In this document: one piece after another, positions 35,001 to 50,000 of the stretch
Position numbering within the stretch: the first letter of the stretch is position 1
How the letters are laid out: every line of letters begins with the position of its first letter
NCBI GenBank assembly: GCA_019925795.1
Contig: CM034305.1
Coordinates: 69,056,573 to 69,120,572 of the forward strand
DNA length: 64,000 nt
Source: Dendrobium chrysotoxum
Taxonomy: Eukaryota > Streptophyta > Magnoliopsida > Asparagales > Orchidaceae
Direction of reading: 5' to 3'
Translations under genes and position numbers: made by a program
Notes under the pieces: generated by a model
The model's database searches: none
Seen by the model: only the letters and a program-made list of their open reading frames with translations
What the model was told of the DNA's origin: nothing

Positions 35001-38000
35001 TAATGCAAAGAAATGTACATCCAAGTTCTCATGAATGAACGACCACTTACGTACCTATGACATTGAAGTTTAAAATAAGGTTTCTTATGTTCATATAAAT
35101 ATTTTTCTCTTTGATAATGTTTTAGAAAAATGTCAATTTCCTTTCATATTGTATGCACATTCTCGGTATACAGATAGTATAATAGAAGGATTGACTTGAA
35201 ATCATGCATCAATGCAAGTATGAATAATGAATAAGGAATGTATGCTGAATATCCATTTAAAGCAAAGTTTGGCTATAAAAAGATGTATAACTTATAATGT
35301 CAGGTGAGACAAAAGGGTCCTCATATACACTGCATTATAGGTGGGGCAAAAGGGACCCAGAGATATGTTACCTGCACAGCAGGTGGGGCAAAAGGAACCC
35401 CAGAGATACGTTACGTGCATAGGAGGTGGGGCAAAAGGGACCCCTAAAAAGGCAAAAGGGACCTCCATGTAATTCAATGGCGATAATTCCAGGTTTACCT
35501 GTGCTCCATTTAATATGTTTATGAAAGAATGGCCAAATCTTTTGATAACTAAAATTGATATTCAATATGATTTAAGAGAAAATCAAGGTTAATGCACAAC
35601 GGGATTTTGTGATGTATTCTCAAATTTGTTTAATTTTTATGTATGTTTTTAATGTTATGAATTTTATATTCATGCATGTATAAATGTTATTTAAAATTGC
35701 ATAACTTATGGAGCCTCATAGCTCACCAATATACTTCTTACTGGTTGTTATTACATGAAAAGGAAAAGAAAGATCGATCCTGACTAAGTTGCAAGTATTT
35801 CAATTTTATATGCTAGTTTTTAAATCTGTGTAAGACTAAACTTAAGGTATGAAAACATTCCAATGAAGGATTTATTTGGTTTCCTTAGTGGCTCTGTAAC
35901 TTTGTCTTTATTGAAATTTTAAATTATTAGATGCTTCCGTTTGATGAGTTGAATGATAATCGTTGGATGTTTTATAAAGAATTTTTCAAATGTTCAAAAG
36001 TACAGTATAAAAAAATGATGAAATTATTATGTTTATGTTAGTAATACTCCCAGTACTATTATGGGGTACTGTGGGGTGTTACAAAAGTGGTATCAGAGCA
36101 AAGATTTAAGGTTCTGAGGATTTAATTACGGAAGCATAAGCAAAATGGATTGTCTAAGAGAATAAGATTGGATCTGAGGGAATGATTACAGAGCCTAAGA
36201 GAGTGTAGTATTTTTAAGTTTGTAATTAGTCTAACTTGAATCTGGCTTGTATATAAGCATATGAAAATAACATCAAAATAAGAGTACAAGTTTTTATAAA
36301 TGCATAATTCATGATATAATGTATTAAAGATATAATGGCTGAAAGAATACTTGAAAAGGATGAGGGTCGGTCATCTCAGCCTATTAGGATCTTTGAGGAT
36401 CCTAAAAATATTGCACTAGTAGGAGACAGTACACCCATAGTAAATCATACACCAGTAGGAATTGAGGCTGCTAATGTAATGTCAAGGAACTTAATGCAAA
36501 TGATAAGTTTGATGATGCAGATGATGGAAAAGATGCAGTCTATGGGGGTATCTGCAACATCTGGTGTTTCACCTGTTGTTACACCAATCACTCCTACCAC
36601 TCCTGGCAGTAGTGTAAATATGGAGGCAGGTGACCCTGTGGGAGCAAAAGTTGATAAGCATGTAAAGTTATTTCAGAGTTTAAAACCTCCATTATTTAAG
36701 GGAGGAGTAGATGCAAGAAGTGTTGAAGATTGGATCATCAGGATAGAAAAAGTTTTAAAGGGAATGAGATGTCCTGAGAATCGATGTGTATCCCTGACAA
36801 TCTTTATATTAGAAGGTGAAATAGAAAAGTGGTAGAGGGGATAACAACTAGAAAAATTCAAAGGTAGATAAGAAGATCAAATTGTTTGGGAGGAATTTAA
36901 ACAAGTTTTCAGAGAGTGATATGTTGCTCCATCAGCAAGACAGACAATACAGAAAAGTTTTGTAAATCTAAAGCAAAGAGCAAAGATTGTTTTCAGTATG
37001 AAGTAGAATTTACATCACTATCAAGGTATGCTCCTTAGCTTAATAGTACTCCTGATGAAAAATGTTATATATTTTTGAAGGGCCTAAGGAATTCATTGAG
37101 ACAGTCTTTAATTCATTTTCGTATAAAGGAATTTTCTAAACTGGTTGAAAGTGTTAGATTGTTGGAGAATGATATAGAGGTAGTCAAATAGAAATGAGAA
37201 ATTAATGGTAGAAAGAGACAAAGTGATCACAAGGATGGATCATCAAAAATGCAGAAATTCTATCAGAGTCAACATCAGCAATTTATAAGGTTTCCTATAA
37301 TATAAGTTTGTGCAAATTGTGGAAAGTATCATCCAGCAAAAATATCTGATGAACTCAGAAAATTTTAGATATGTGGAGAATCAGGACATATCAGGAGAAA
37401 CTATCCTAAGAATGTTCAAAGAGGTAGAGAAAATAAAGGCTGTCAGAGGAGTAGTTCCCTCATTGACTGCTTCTAGTTAGATGCATAAAAGTTAAAAACG
37501 GTTGAATTAATTTTCTTAATAAAGTTAGAAGCATCTAAAGAAAAGGGTGATGATATAAATTCTATTCCTATAGTAAATGAATTTATAGATTTTTTCTCTG
37601 AGGAATTGAATGATTTACCTCCAGAAAGAGAGGTTGAATTTTCAATAAATCTTCAACCTGGAACAAATCCAATTATAAAAACACCTTATAGAATGGCAAC
37701 CAAAGAATTTCAAGAATTGAAAAGTCAGTTGGCATAATTGATTGAAAAAGGTTTTATTAGACTCAGTTCATCTCCTTGGAGTGCACCGGCATTAATTGTC
37801 AATAAGAAGGATGGTTCAATGTGACTCTGTATTGATTATAGAGAATTAAATAAGGTAACTATAAAAAAAAAACAAGTATCCTCTTCCAAGAATTGAAGAT
37901 TTATTTGATCAGTTAGCTGATGCTTCTGTATTCTCCATGATTGACTTGAGATCAGATTATCATCAGGTTAGGGTGAAAGAAGATGATATTGAGAAGACTA

Positions 38001-41000
38001 CTTTTGATACTAGGTATGGGCACTATGAAATTTTTTTTGCCATTTGTATTAACCAATGCCCCAATAGTGTTCATGGATATGATGAACAGAATTTTTAAAT
38101 CTTATCTAGATCAATTTGTAATTGTATTTATTGATGACATATTGATCTATTCTAAGAATGATAAGAAGTGCATGTATATCATTTAAGAATTGTTCTGGAA
38201 TTATTGAGGCAACATAAACTGTTTGCCAAATATTCTAAATGTGAATTCTGGCTAAAGAAAATTTCATTCTTAGAGTATATTGTCAGTGGAGAAGGTATTT
38301 CAGTGGATCCAGAAAACATAAAAACAGTGGCAGAATGACCAAGACCAACTAATGGGATAGAAATCAGAAGTTTCTTGGGATTAGCAGGATATTATAGAAG
38401 ATTTGTAAAAGGCTTTTCTTAAATTATTTTGCCTTTATCTAAGTTGATTAGGAAAGCTAGTAAATTTGAATTGAATGATGATTGTGAGTAGAGTTTTCAA
38501 AAATTAAAACAGTATTTAACAACTGCACTAGTGTTGACAATTTCTTCTGAAACTGAGGGATTTCAATTGTTCATTGATGCTTTTATAAAAGGATTGGATT
38601 GTGTATTGATGCAAAATAAAAATGTGATTGCTTATGCTTCCAAACAGTTGAAGGCTCATGAAAAGAATTATCCAACTTATGATCTAGAATTGGTTGTAGT
38701 GGTATTTGCATTAAAAAAAAATTTAGAGACACTATTTGTATGGGGTGAGATATGAAATTTTTATAGATCATAAAAGTTTGAAATACATTTTCACTCAGAA
38801 GGAATTAAATCTGAGGTAGAAAAGATGGCTGGAATTAATAAAGGATTATAATCTTGATATTCAGTACTGCCCGGGCAAGGCTAATGTAGTAGCTGATGCA
38901 TTGAGTAGAAAGTCTAAAGTACAGTTAAATATGTTGACTATGGAAGAAGGGTTAATTAAAGAATTGGAAACCTTACAATTGGAAGTCAGAATGCAGGAAG
39001 ATTAAGATTTAGTTAGCCTTAATCAGATGACAGTTCATCCGTTGTTGGAGGAAAGAATCACTGAAGCTCAGAAGAATAGTAATGAATATCAAAAACTTAT
39101 GGAACAAGAGCAATCTGGAAAAAGAAAGGATCTCAGTTTAGATGATCAGAGAAAAATCATGAGCAATGGGCATTTACGGATACCAAAGAGTCAATTCTTG
39201 TTCAGGAGATTTTATATGAAGTTCATAATTCTGGTTATTCAATCAATCCAGGAAGCACGAAGATGTATAAGGATTTAAAGACTTTATTTTGGTGGCCATG
39301 AATGAAAAGTGATGTGGTTGAATATGTGGCTAACTGTGAAAAATGTCAAGTTGTTAAGGCGAAACATCAGAAACCCAGTGGCATGTTGCAATCTTTACCG
39401 ATTCTAGAATGGAAGTGGGAAGAGATAGCCATGAATTTTGTTACAGGCTTTCCTAGGTCAAGACAAGGGCATGATAGTATATGGGTTGTAGTTGACAGAC
39501 TCACCAAGTCAGCCCATTTTCTACCTATCCGTCAGACTGATTCAGTGGAGAAATTGGCCAAGTTATGTGTGAAGAAAATCATCAGATTGCGTGGAATCCC
39601 TAAAGCTATTGTTTCTGATAGAGATGGAAGATTTATATCTAAATTATGGAAAAGTACACATGAAAGTCTGGGCATAAGATTGAAGTTCAGTACTACATTT
39701 AATCCACAGACAGATGGTCAATTAGAAAGATTAATTCAAGTATTAGAAGATTTGTTAAGATTGCGTATTCTGGATTTTGGAGGTAGCTAGGAAGACCATA
39801 TTCCATTTATAAAGTTCACTTACAATAATAGCTACCAATTCAGTATCAAGATGGCTCCGTATGAAGCTTTATGTGGCAGAAAATGCAGAACTGCCTTGAG
39901 TTGGTTTGAAGTTGGTGAACGACAAATGTTGGGTCCACAATTAGTGGATCAAGCTACTGAAAAGGTCAGATTAATTATAGATAGATTAAAAGCAGCTGAA
40001 GATCGCCAACATAAATACTATGATCCCAAACATACATTGGTAGAATTCAAAATGGGAGATTTTGTATTCCTGAAGGTGAGACCAATGAAAAGTGTTTCTA
40101 GATTTGGTCAAAGTGGAAAATTCAGTCCAAGATATATTTGTCCATTTGAAATCATTGAAAGAGTGGGATAAGTTGCTTACAAATTGGCATTACCTATAAA
40201 TATATCTGAGATACACAATGTTTTCCATGTATCAATGTTTAGAAAATGAGTTACAGATGAAAATCAAAAGATTCCTCGGAATGACATTGAATTCCAAAGG
40301 ACTTAAACATATATTGAAGAATCTGAAATGATATTGGAAAAGGATGTTCGTAAATTGAGAAACAGAATGATTTTTTTTATAAAAGTAAAATGAAAGCACA
40401 GATCAATAAAATAGGCTACATGGAAAAAGGAGACATATATGAGGAAGTTTCCTGATCTATTTGAAGATGTAAGTTGTATGAAAGTTGAATTTCGGGGACG
40501 AAATTCTATTAAGGAGGGAAGATTTGTAAAACCCAAGTATTTTATAAATTTTGCTAATTTCATATTAACAGTTAATTACTATTAATTATTCATTAGTCTT
40601 GTTAATTAGACAATACTCTTCATATATGAATTAAATATGAATCCTATATCCATTCAGCCATCCAGAATTTCGTTTCCATTCAGCCATCATAAGCATCGTT
40701 TGGCTCACGTTAATTGATTGGCTCACATTAATTGATAACTGCTATTCTCTGCTGTAGAATAGCAGTTATGTATGAACCCTCCTTGTCCTTATCTGCTATA
40801 ATGTCACGTAAGCCAACAGATAGAGTATCGGGTGAAGGATTGTAAGAGAATTCCAGTGCAGGAAGTGGGAATTCGGTACAGGAAGTTGCTGTATGAGTGC
40901 GACTGAAGGAAAATCATTTGGAAACTGTAGCAGATTTCGGTGAAAACAGGGAGCTAATAGCAGATTTCGGTGAGAGCATAGTGCAGGAATCACTGTGGAT

Positions 41001-44000
41001 TTGTTCGGCATAGTGATTGGAGGCATAATAGCAGAGTTCGACTGTGTAGGGATTCTTTTTCAAGGAAAATTTTCTGGAATTCCTGTTGGGAATTCGGCCA
41101 CTATGCAGGTTTCGGCACAGTTCAGAAATTCCTGTAGCAAAGCATTGTCACAGTGAAAATTAGGAAACGGCTCATTGCATTGAGATAAGTATTGTTAAAA
41201 CAAAGGTCTTGGATTGGATTTGGCATGTGAGAACTGTCTAAAGAAAGAATAAGAAGAATAAATAGTAGAAGAAATGAGGTAAGAATTATGATGTTTGTAA
41301 TTATCATTTATATTACATATTCAGTAAAATTTCTAAAGATGATAATCCTAATTTTATTTTAGGTTTCATGAAATTTTTGCAGAAGGAAAATTTGGAGGTA
41401 AAATTATGTTAAATATAAGTTGATGCTATATACTTTATTGAATAATAGATTGGAATCTTTATAAGATTAGAGAAATGATTGTAGGTGACTTACAAGTGTA
41501 GAAAAATAAGAGGTAAAAGATTGGAAGAGAGTTTATGAGGAAGGTAAGTTGTGTAATTTTAATTTGCAAACTCATAAACTATTAATTATATAAATTTATG
41601 ATATCACTTGATTATTTGAAGTGATCAAGGCATGATGAAGATTCTAATAATGCAAAGAAATGTACATCCAAGTTCTTATGAATGAACGACCACTTACATA
41701 CCTATGACATTGAAGTTTAAAATAAGGTTTCTTATGTTCATATAAATATTTTTCTATTTGATAATGTTTTGGAAAGATGTCAATTTCCTTTCATATTGTA
41801 TGCACATTCTCGATATATAGATAGTATAATAGAAGGATTGACTTGAAATCATGCATCAATGCAAATATGAATAATGAATAAGGAATGTGTGCTGAATATC
41901 CATTTAAAGCAAAGTTTGGCTATAAAAAGATGTATAACTTATAATGTCAGGTGAGGTAAAAGGGTCTTCATGTACACTGCAATATAGGTGGGGCAAAAGG
42001 GACACCAGAGATATGTTACCTGCATAATAGGTGGGGCAAAAGTGACCCCAGAGATACGTTACCTGCATAGCAGGTGGGGCAAAAGGAACCCCTAAATAGG
42101 TAAAAGGGACATCTATGTAATTCAATGGCGATAATATCAGGTTTACCTGTGCTCCATTTAATATGTTTATGAAAGAATGGCCAAATCTTTTGATGACTAA
42201 AATTGATATTCAGTATGATTTAAGAGAAACTCAAGGTTAATGCACAACAGGATTTTGTGATGTATTCTCAAGTTTGTTTAACTTTTATGTATGTTTTTAA
42301 TGTTATGAATTTTATATTCATGCATGTATAAATATTATTTAAAATTGCATAACTTATGGAGCCTCATAGCTCACCAATACACTTCTTACTGGCTGTTGTT
42401 ATATGAAAAGGAAAATAAAGATCGATCCTGACTAAGTTGCAAGTATTTCAATTTTATATGCTAGTTTTTAAATCTGTGTAAGACTAAACTTAAGGTATGG
42501 AAATATTCTAATGAAGGATTTATTTGGTTTTCTTAGTGGCTCTGTAACTATGTCTTTGTTTAAAATTTAAATTATTAGATGCTTCCGTTTGATGAGTTGA
42601 ATGATAATCGTTGGTTGTTTTATAAATAATTTTTCAAATGTTCAAAAGTACAGTATAAAAAAATGATGAAATTGTTATGTTTATGTTAGTAATACTCCCA
42701 GTACTATTAAGGATTACTGTGGGGTATTATAGGGTGTGTGGGCATTTTGGGTTGATTTGAAAAGTGGAGAGGAATCGGTGGTTAAGGGATTTCGCTAGGA
42801 GTTTTAAAGGAGTTTGGGTCGAGAGGTGGTTGCTGGCAGAATTAAGAAAAAGGGGAAGTGTCATTGGCTAGCTTTGGAGGAGAGCTATATGTGGGGAAAG
42901 AGAGGGAGTAGTCAAGGGTTGCTGGATGTGGTTAGAATTCATTGTAGGTAGCTTCTTACGTGTGGGGATTGGTGATGGGAGTTAGGCTTTGCTATCATTT
43001 GATATTATTTTTTAATTAAATTTTGATTATATATATAATAAATTAAATTAATTTAATTGAACAATAATATATTTTTAATATATATAATTACATGATAATA
43101 TTTATTATTCTAGTCAAATTTAGTTTTAATTTAATTCAATTAATATATATTACTATATTTATAACATAATGATGATCCTTTTGTAGAAATCTTCGTTCGC
43201 GCTTCTCTAATTATGTCATCCCCTCGCATGCTAGAAAATCTTGTATTTTGCTTCCATGTAGTGAATAAGGCAATATGGGCCTACTCTGAGTAATTTTGGC
43301 ATTTTGAACATATAAACACAGTTTATTTTGTGAACGGGCAATATTTGAGTAATTCTTTTATTTGTGATGCATTTTAAGGTAAATTTACATGATGTAATGT
43401 TTGCAATTAATAGTTTTTGTCGATTGTAATTTAACATGAGTCTATTGTGGGTATTTTCAATATTCCATATGCATTAGTGTAGTTTATTTTTTGAAATGAG
43501 CCTTGATTAAATAGACTATAAGAAGTTTAATAAGGCAACTAGAAATGATCATTTTCCCCTGCCTTTTATTGATCTAATGTTGGATAGGCTAGCAGGACAT
43601 TCTTTTTATTGCTTCCTAAATGGTTATTTAGGATGCACCAGATTCTTATAGCCCCATAATACTAGGATAAAATCACATTTACTAGTCCTTATAGGATATT
43701 TGCCTTTAGGAGAATGCTTTTTGATTTGAACAATACGCCTGCTACTTTTCAGAAGTGTATCATGTCAATTTTTTCTGATTTAATTGAGCAGGAGATTGAG
43801 ATACTCATGGTCAATTTCTCTATATTTGATACAATTTTTTATTCTTGTTTAGAACATTTATTTATGATTTTAAAGAGGTGTTAAAATAAATTTGATACTG
43901 AATTGAGAGAAATGTCAATTTATGGTAACATAAGCTATTATCTTAGGCCATAAAATTTCTGAGAGAGGTTTAGAAGTGGATAGGGTTAAAGTACAAGTAA

Positions 44001-47000
44001 TGGAAAACATCCACTTCCCACTTCTATTAAAGGAATAAGAAGCTTTTTAAGACATGTTGGTTTTTTTAGAAATTCATTAGGAATTTTTCTAAAATATCAA
44101 ATTCATTATGCCATTTATTTAAAAAAGATTGTCCCTTTTGAATTAATAAATGCCTAAAAATTTTTAACATTCTAAAATGACACTTGATCACTATACTTGT
44201 TATTGTTATACCTGATTGGATATTGTATTTTGAAATCATGTGTGATGCTAGTGATTATAATGTTAGTACTGTGTGTTGGTTAAAAAAGAAAAGAAAAGAG
44301 GAAGAAGGAAAAAAAGAAATAATAATAACAAAAATACTGAAGAAATGCCTCGTTTGACTGAAGAGACACGACCTTTCAATTTTATAAAAAGAAAGAAAGC
44401 ACAAGCCCTCCCACACGGACATAGGAGCCATAATCCTTCTCCCTCTCATTCCATCCCGAAGATCGCAGCCCTCTGATCCCGCTCTCGGCTTTCGACCTCG
44501 ACCTACATGCCCTCGCATGACTCCGCCTCCATGCGACCTGCACGCCTGCGCATGCCTTCGTTCTGCACGGTTTTTGACCTTTGACCTACACGCCCGTGCA
44601 TGGCTTCGCCTCCACGTGACCCTCACGCCTGTGCCCGTATTCGCCCCTCGGGCCTGACTTGGCTCCGCCTCCATATGACCCCACGCCCCTACTCGTCTCT
44701 GCTCCTCCACGTGACCCAGGCCATTGCCCGTGTATTTTCGACCTGCATGCTTGTGCCCTCCTTCATTCCCCCTTGCGACACTAAGCCCGAGTCTCTTGCG
44801 ATTAACTTGTCTGTGATGTCCGCCATGATTCTTCCCGTGAAGCCAACACCAACACATGAACAATTTTGTACAAATGTGACAGCACATAGTAATCAATGAT
44901 CTTCCCTTTAATTAGATGAAGTAAATCATAACTAAATTACATGCATGAGACAATGAAGACCCGCGCCATCGTATATTTGATACAGTCGGGAAGAACAAAT
45001 GGCAAGTTCCTTCCTGACACCCTCTTATGCTAGGTGGGACACGGAGAGGCTGCCAAAATTTTGAGAAATTCTTTAAAAAAAAGAATATAAAATAATAAAA
45101 TTATATAATAAATAAAAAATATTATATTTTTGAATAAAAAAAAAGAAGAAACAGGAGGAGATTTCAAATTTGAGGATGAAAATCTATTTTATTTAAAAAG
45201 AAACATGTTTTAATTAATTATTAATGTAAGAGCCTCTTTTTATTTTTTATCCATTCAAAGAGCATTTTATTATTATTTATTTAAAAATAGATAATGATAA
45301 TATTGCCCTAAATAAAAAGAAGGGAGGAAAATTGTAAGAAAGTTATATCTAAACATTCAAACTACTAAAATAAAAGAAGTATTTGTACAAAATAACATAT
45401 TTTTAGTACAATGTTTCAACTACATAAAGCATAACAATAATAATCAAACTGACATTTGATTAGAATGGGCTTTAGTACCTGCAACCAAACATATAAATGC
45501 AATAAAAATGCCTCATAATATGCTAAAAAAAGAAGAGCATCATTTAATGCTGAAGCAAAAGAAAATATGCAAAACAAATAATATCTTAAGTATATCAGAA
45601 TTCATTTAAAAATTATCTAAATAAATAAATTACTAGAAAACTAATTAAAGTAATAAGACCTAAACTAAATTAATAGACAACTTCTAATTGAAGCAATAAG
45701 TCCTAAACCAAATCACTAAGCAATTTGTAATTTAAGCAATAAGTCCTATCCTAAACCAAATCACTAGGCAACCTTTAATTGAAGCAGTAAGTTCTATCCT
45801 AAAATAAATTACTAGGTAACTTCCAATTGAAGCAATAAGTCCTATCCTAAAATAAATTACTAGGCAACTTCTAATTGAAGTAATAAGCCCTAAACCAAAT
45901 CACTAGGCAACTTTTTATTGAAGTAGTAAATCCTATCTTAAACCAAATTACCAGACAACTTCTAAGTAATAAGTCTTATCCTAAACCAAATTATTAGATA
46001 ACTTTTAATTGAAGCAATAAACTCTAAACCAAATTTATATGCAATTTCTAATGAAAGTAATAAGCCTTAAACCAAATCACAAGAAAATTTCTAATTGAAG
46101 CATAAGTCCTACCCAAAATCAAATTACTCTACAACTTCTAATTAAACGAATAAATGCTATCCAAAATCAAATTATTAAGCAACTTCTAATTGAAACAATA
46201 AGCCCTAGGCAACTTCTAATTGAAGCAATAAGTTCTATACCAAATCACCAGGCAATTTAATTGACGCAATAAATCCTATCATAAACCAAATCACTAGACA
46301 ACTTTTAATTGAAGCAGTAAGTCCTTTCCTAAAACAAAGTACTATGCAACTTCTAATTGAAGCAATAAGTCCTAAACTCAAACCACAACCCATGATTAGC
46401 AATAAGCTGTTTTAGAAAGCAACAAAGAAGCTGTTCCAAACGAAGCCTAAATCTATTAGGCAACTCCTAAAAGGAGCAATAAGCTCCAAACTCAAACCAC
46501 AACTAACCAAAGCTAGCACCCAACCACCTTAGTCTACGGGATCCCTGAGAGGAGGCAACCCATGATTGCTAATCAGATTCTCTGGATGAGCATGTTGGTG
46601 AGCAGGAGTGAGATAATGCATTTTAATGGCACAATTTACATGGTGCTCCTACTTGAAAATAAAAATGAAAAAGATCACCCATCTCAGGGATTAGATTAGA
46701 AAAGGTTATGGGATGATGTGTTTTAATGGTACCGTTTAGATGTTGCTCCTATGAGAGTGAATTATATGATAAGACATTAAAAAGATAAAGAAAGTTAACA
46801 GTTGTTTATTCTAGCATTGTAAAGTTACAAATACATTTTCACACCATTAATGAAAATGAAATGCTTAATGAATTACGTATAAACATCTGCATGCATGCTA
46901 TTTTCTAGTTTTTAATTATTATGATTTAGAAATATAATTAGGCACTATATGCACAGTATTTTCTTTTTTTTATTTTGAATTATTATAATTTAGAAATAAT

Positions 47001-50000
47001 TAGCCACTATGTTGTTTAGATCACTAATTAATTGATACAAGAAAATCTCCTTTAACCTAAACAGGTGAAAGAAGGGAGTTTGTGTACAAATATGAGGATA
47101 ACATAAGAAATTAGTCATTGTAAAAATATCATATCTATCAAAATTTATCTTTGAAAATATGTATTTTGAAGGGAAATCAAAGTGGATGATCTACAACATC
47201 ATGTTTATTAATAAAAAAAATAATAGTTTAGTTGTCTCTTTGGAATTCAAAAGATTTTATGAGAAATGTGAAGTGAAAGTGATTAAAATTTCAATCCATC
47301 CATCTTTGTTTTCCTTGGTTTTCCAAGCTTCTGGGGTGGGTCGTGTCATTGAAGATTGCATTAGTTTTGCTTGGTAGTATGAGTAAAAATTCTCATGTCT
47401 TCATGCATTCAGATATTTCAAAGATCTCCCTTTGATCCTGCCAATTTAGCGAGTTACATCAATTATCACTATGCAGAATCCAATCTTTGTATTCAACCAG
47501 CTTTTTTAGGAACTTGTTCTTATGTAAACAATTCATACTAGCACTTTTAAAGCATTTCTAGTAAATCTCCTATCTTTTGTTTGCTTGCTTGTCTTTGTCA
47601 CCTATAGGGCTTTAGGATAGCCATCGTTGTTTTCTTGTGAAATGACTTTCCCTTGATCAAATGCATAATTGCGAACCTTCAGTTTTTTTTTGCTTTAGAT
47701 GCATCTTATTTTTAGTTCAGTCCATTCATGTCTTTAAAATTTTTCATATTATCGCTTTGATTCTTTATATTCCACTTATAATCTCTATAATTATATGAAA
47801 TTCTAGATCCTATCTTTCTGTTCTTACATGTTATCCCTCACTGTCAATCAAAGTGTTGTGATCCCATTGACTTTAATTTGTTTTTTTTTTTTTTTTTGAA
47901 GTTGTGCAAATAGCATTAATGCAAAAAGAGAAAGAATACAAAGAAACTAAGTGATAGCTATTCTATCACAATTCTTCCTGATCAACTCACAAACACTTGA
48001 AGGAAGTACACCCAAAAGAAAGTCTTCCAAAAAAAAATACCCAAAAGGGCATAGTGGGCACAAGCATCCGCCACACTATTGCTTTCTCTAAACACAAAAT
48101 GAAAATTTACATTTCTAAAGACATCAAGAAAAGAAAAATCCATATTTTTCATAGTCTTTAATTTGTTGGTTGTTAAGGTAACATTTTAGTGGAATTAATT
48201 GGGTTTAATGATTAAGGACGTCCAATGAAATATTATTTTTTTAGTGGTTGTTTAATGAATTTAATAATTTAAGATGGGCTTGTGATGCTAATTTCAAATG
48301 GGGAATAGAAATTTAATCCTTAGATTATATTGTGATCTAGAATTCACATAGTTCTTGTCATAAAAATAGCCTCTTTGTAATACATGGTAGAACTGCATAT
48401 ATCAATACTTCGTCAGATACCATATTGTGATGGGAAGGATCATGCAAACGGTATGCCTATATGCAATGTATCCTTTTCCATAATAATCTTAAATTCATTT
48501 ATTTATTTTTTGGTTTTTGCAGAAGGAGATGGAAATTTCTGTCAAGAAGAAAATATTAGGTGATCCAATAGGAGAGACGCTACTTGGGAAAACTGTATGT
48601 TTTTTTAACTCACCTCAATTTGTAAATTTTCTATTGCACACACTTAAATATCCTTTGAATTAGTTCAATGGAATATCTAACACAACTGCTGTGAATTGGA
48701 ATAGAGCAAAAAAAACAAAACATAAAAATAGACTGCTCAGTTGTGGTAGAATTTGAAGTCTTTTAAAATCATATTTAAGATAGTGACATTTGAAATTTAA
48801 AGATATCATTATTATAGTCTTCCAAAATAAAATATTCCCTTTTTTTAATATATTTGTCTTTAGCTATAAGAAATGGCATAAATTCCCAATCTTTACATTT
48901 AAAATATAAATGTGTGGTAGTCAACGTTGATTTATAAAGCAATTTTAATTTAAAATCTTTAAAGAAATTGTTTTTATATAATATAATATTTTTTTGATTT
49001 ATAATTTCAAATATTTCTAGATCTTTTCTATGAGAAACCATTTAAACTATGCCAGCATTAATATTTACTATGATCTTAACCTGCAGGTACATGAGTGTTG
49101 ACCAAAAAAAAAAAAGAGAAAGAGACAGACGAAAAAATAAGAATGAGTTAAATCCAGATGTTGAGCTTGCTTGAGGAATATCGAGAGGACGAATTACCAC
49201 GAAGAACACGAAAGATAAAATGAAATATCTAAAGATCTCCCTCTTGATGAGAAAGTTTGACTAGCTTTAGCTGAATTTCAAAATAAATTTGCAAGTATTC
49301 AGCCTTAATAAATAACTCGGTTAGAGAAGCTTGAGAAGAAAATCAGCACTTGGAAAAAGCTACTTAGCTTAATCTGAATAATAAAGAGCGAGATATTGCC
49401 AAATTTCTCATAATAAAAAAAAGGGGATAGAGAAAACACGTATGAATTTCTTGTTAAAACAATTTAAGTAATAAAAGAAGGAAACAAGAAAATTGAATAG
49501 ATGCAAGGCTTCACGAAACAATACAACTGTTCGATTATTCAGTTTATAAAGATACAAGAAAATGAGAATTACACCTTCTCAAGGGATTTTTTTAAATCTT
49601 CCTCAATCACTTTCGAAATCTCTAACCGCTCACTGCTTCTAATCGACTCCGGCATGATACCTATACCCTGTTCGATTTCATGACTAGAGTCCAGAATCTC
49701 TACCTAATACACTCGTGTCAGTCTTCTTCCCTTGATTGTCGAACCCGACCAAACGTTGGGTTAATCGCTCGTGTTTGACACCCTCACACGACTGACCCTC
49801 ATTCTCGTGTTGCTTGTTCGAAGCCCTAGCACGCGTGGTTTCACGCGCGAACACCAACCCTTCCTGTACCGTCGAATAAACCTTCACGTGCTCAAGACCC
49901 AGTTCGCCTGTATGTTCCACGTGCTTCGCTCGTCCGACACCTTCACGCTAAATCAATCCACGCGAATGTCCGCCGCTTCTTCGATCCTTGCTCCTAGCCG

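Larger units (their letters stand above)
33886..42731 (+). mobile_element. full-length Tekay/Del-type Ty3/gypsy retrotransposon, inactivated
   Basis: 8.85 kb. LTRs 33886-36083 and 40525-42731 start TGTAAAACCC. The left one ends TGTTACA; the right one has decayed to ATTATA. An initiator tRNA-Met site, Gag, reverse transcriptase, RNase H, integrase, a C-terminal chromodomain-like region and a polypurine tract follow in gypsy order. The wording (PPEREVEFSINL, ATWKKETYMRKFP, FRGRNSIKEG) fits the chromovirus Tekay/Del clade. Many stops and frameshifts interrupt the ORFs, the protease region is missing, and one integrase catalytic aspartate is changed. It inserted into copy C. The LTRs still look very similar, so it is younger than the A-E units. 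Confidence 0.9.

Noticed and set aside
44255..44896. 213-codon minus-strand ORF
   Set aside because: Lies in the GC-rich part of copy E, with repeated HVEEQR/RSHGGG-like text from short sequence repeats; no counterpart in A, B or D.
45640..46400. CRISPR-like regular repeat array
   Set aside because: The units are directly abutting and imperfect, without unique spacers, in a plant nuclear intron; this is a tandem satellite-like array.
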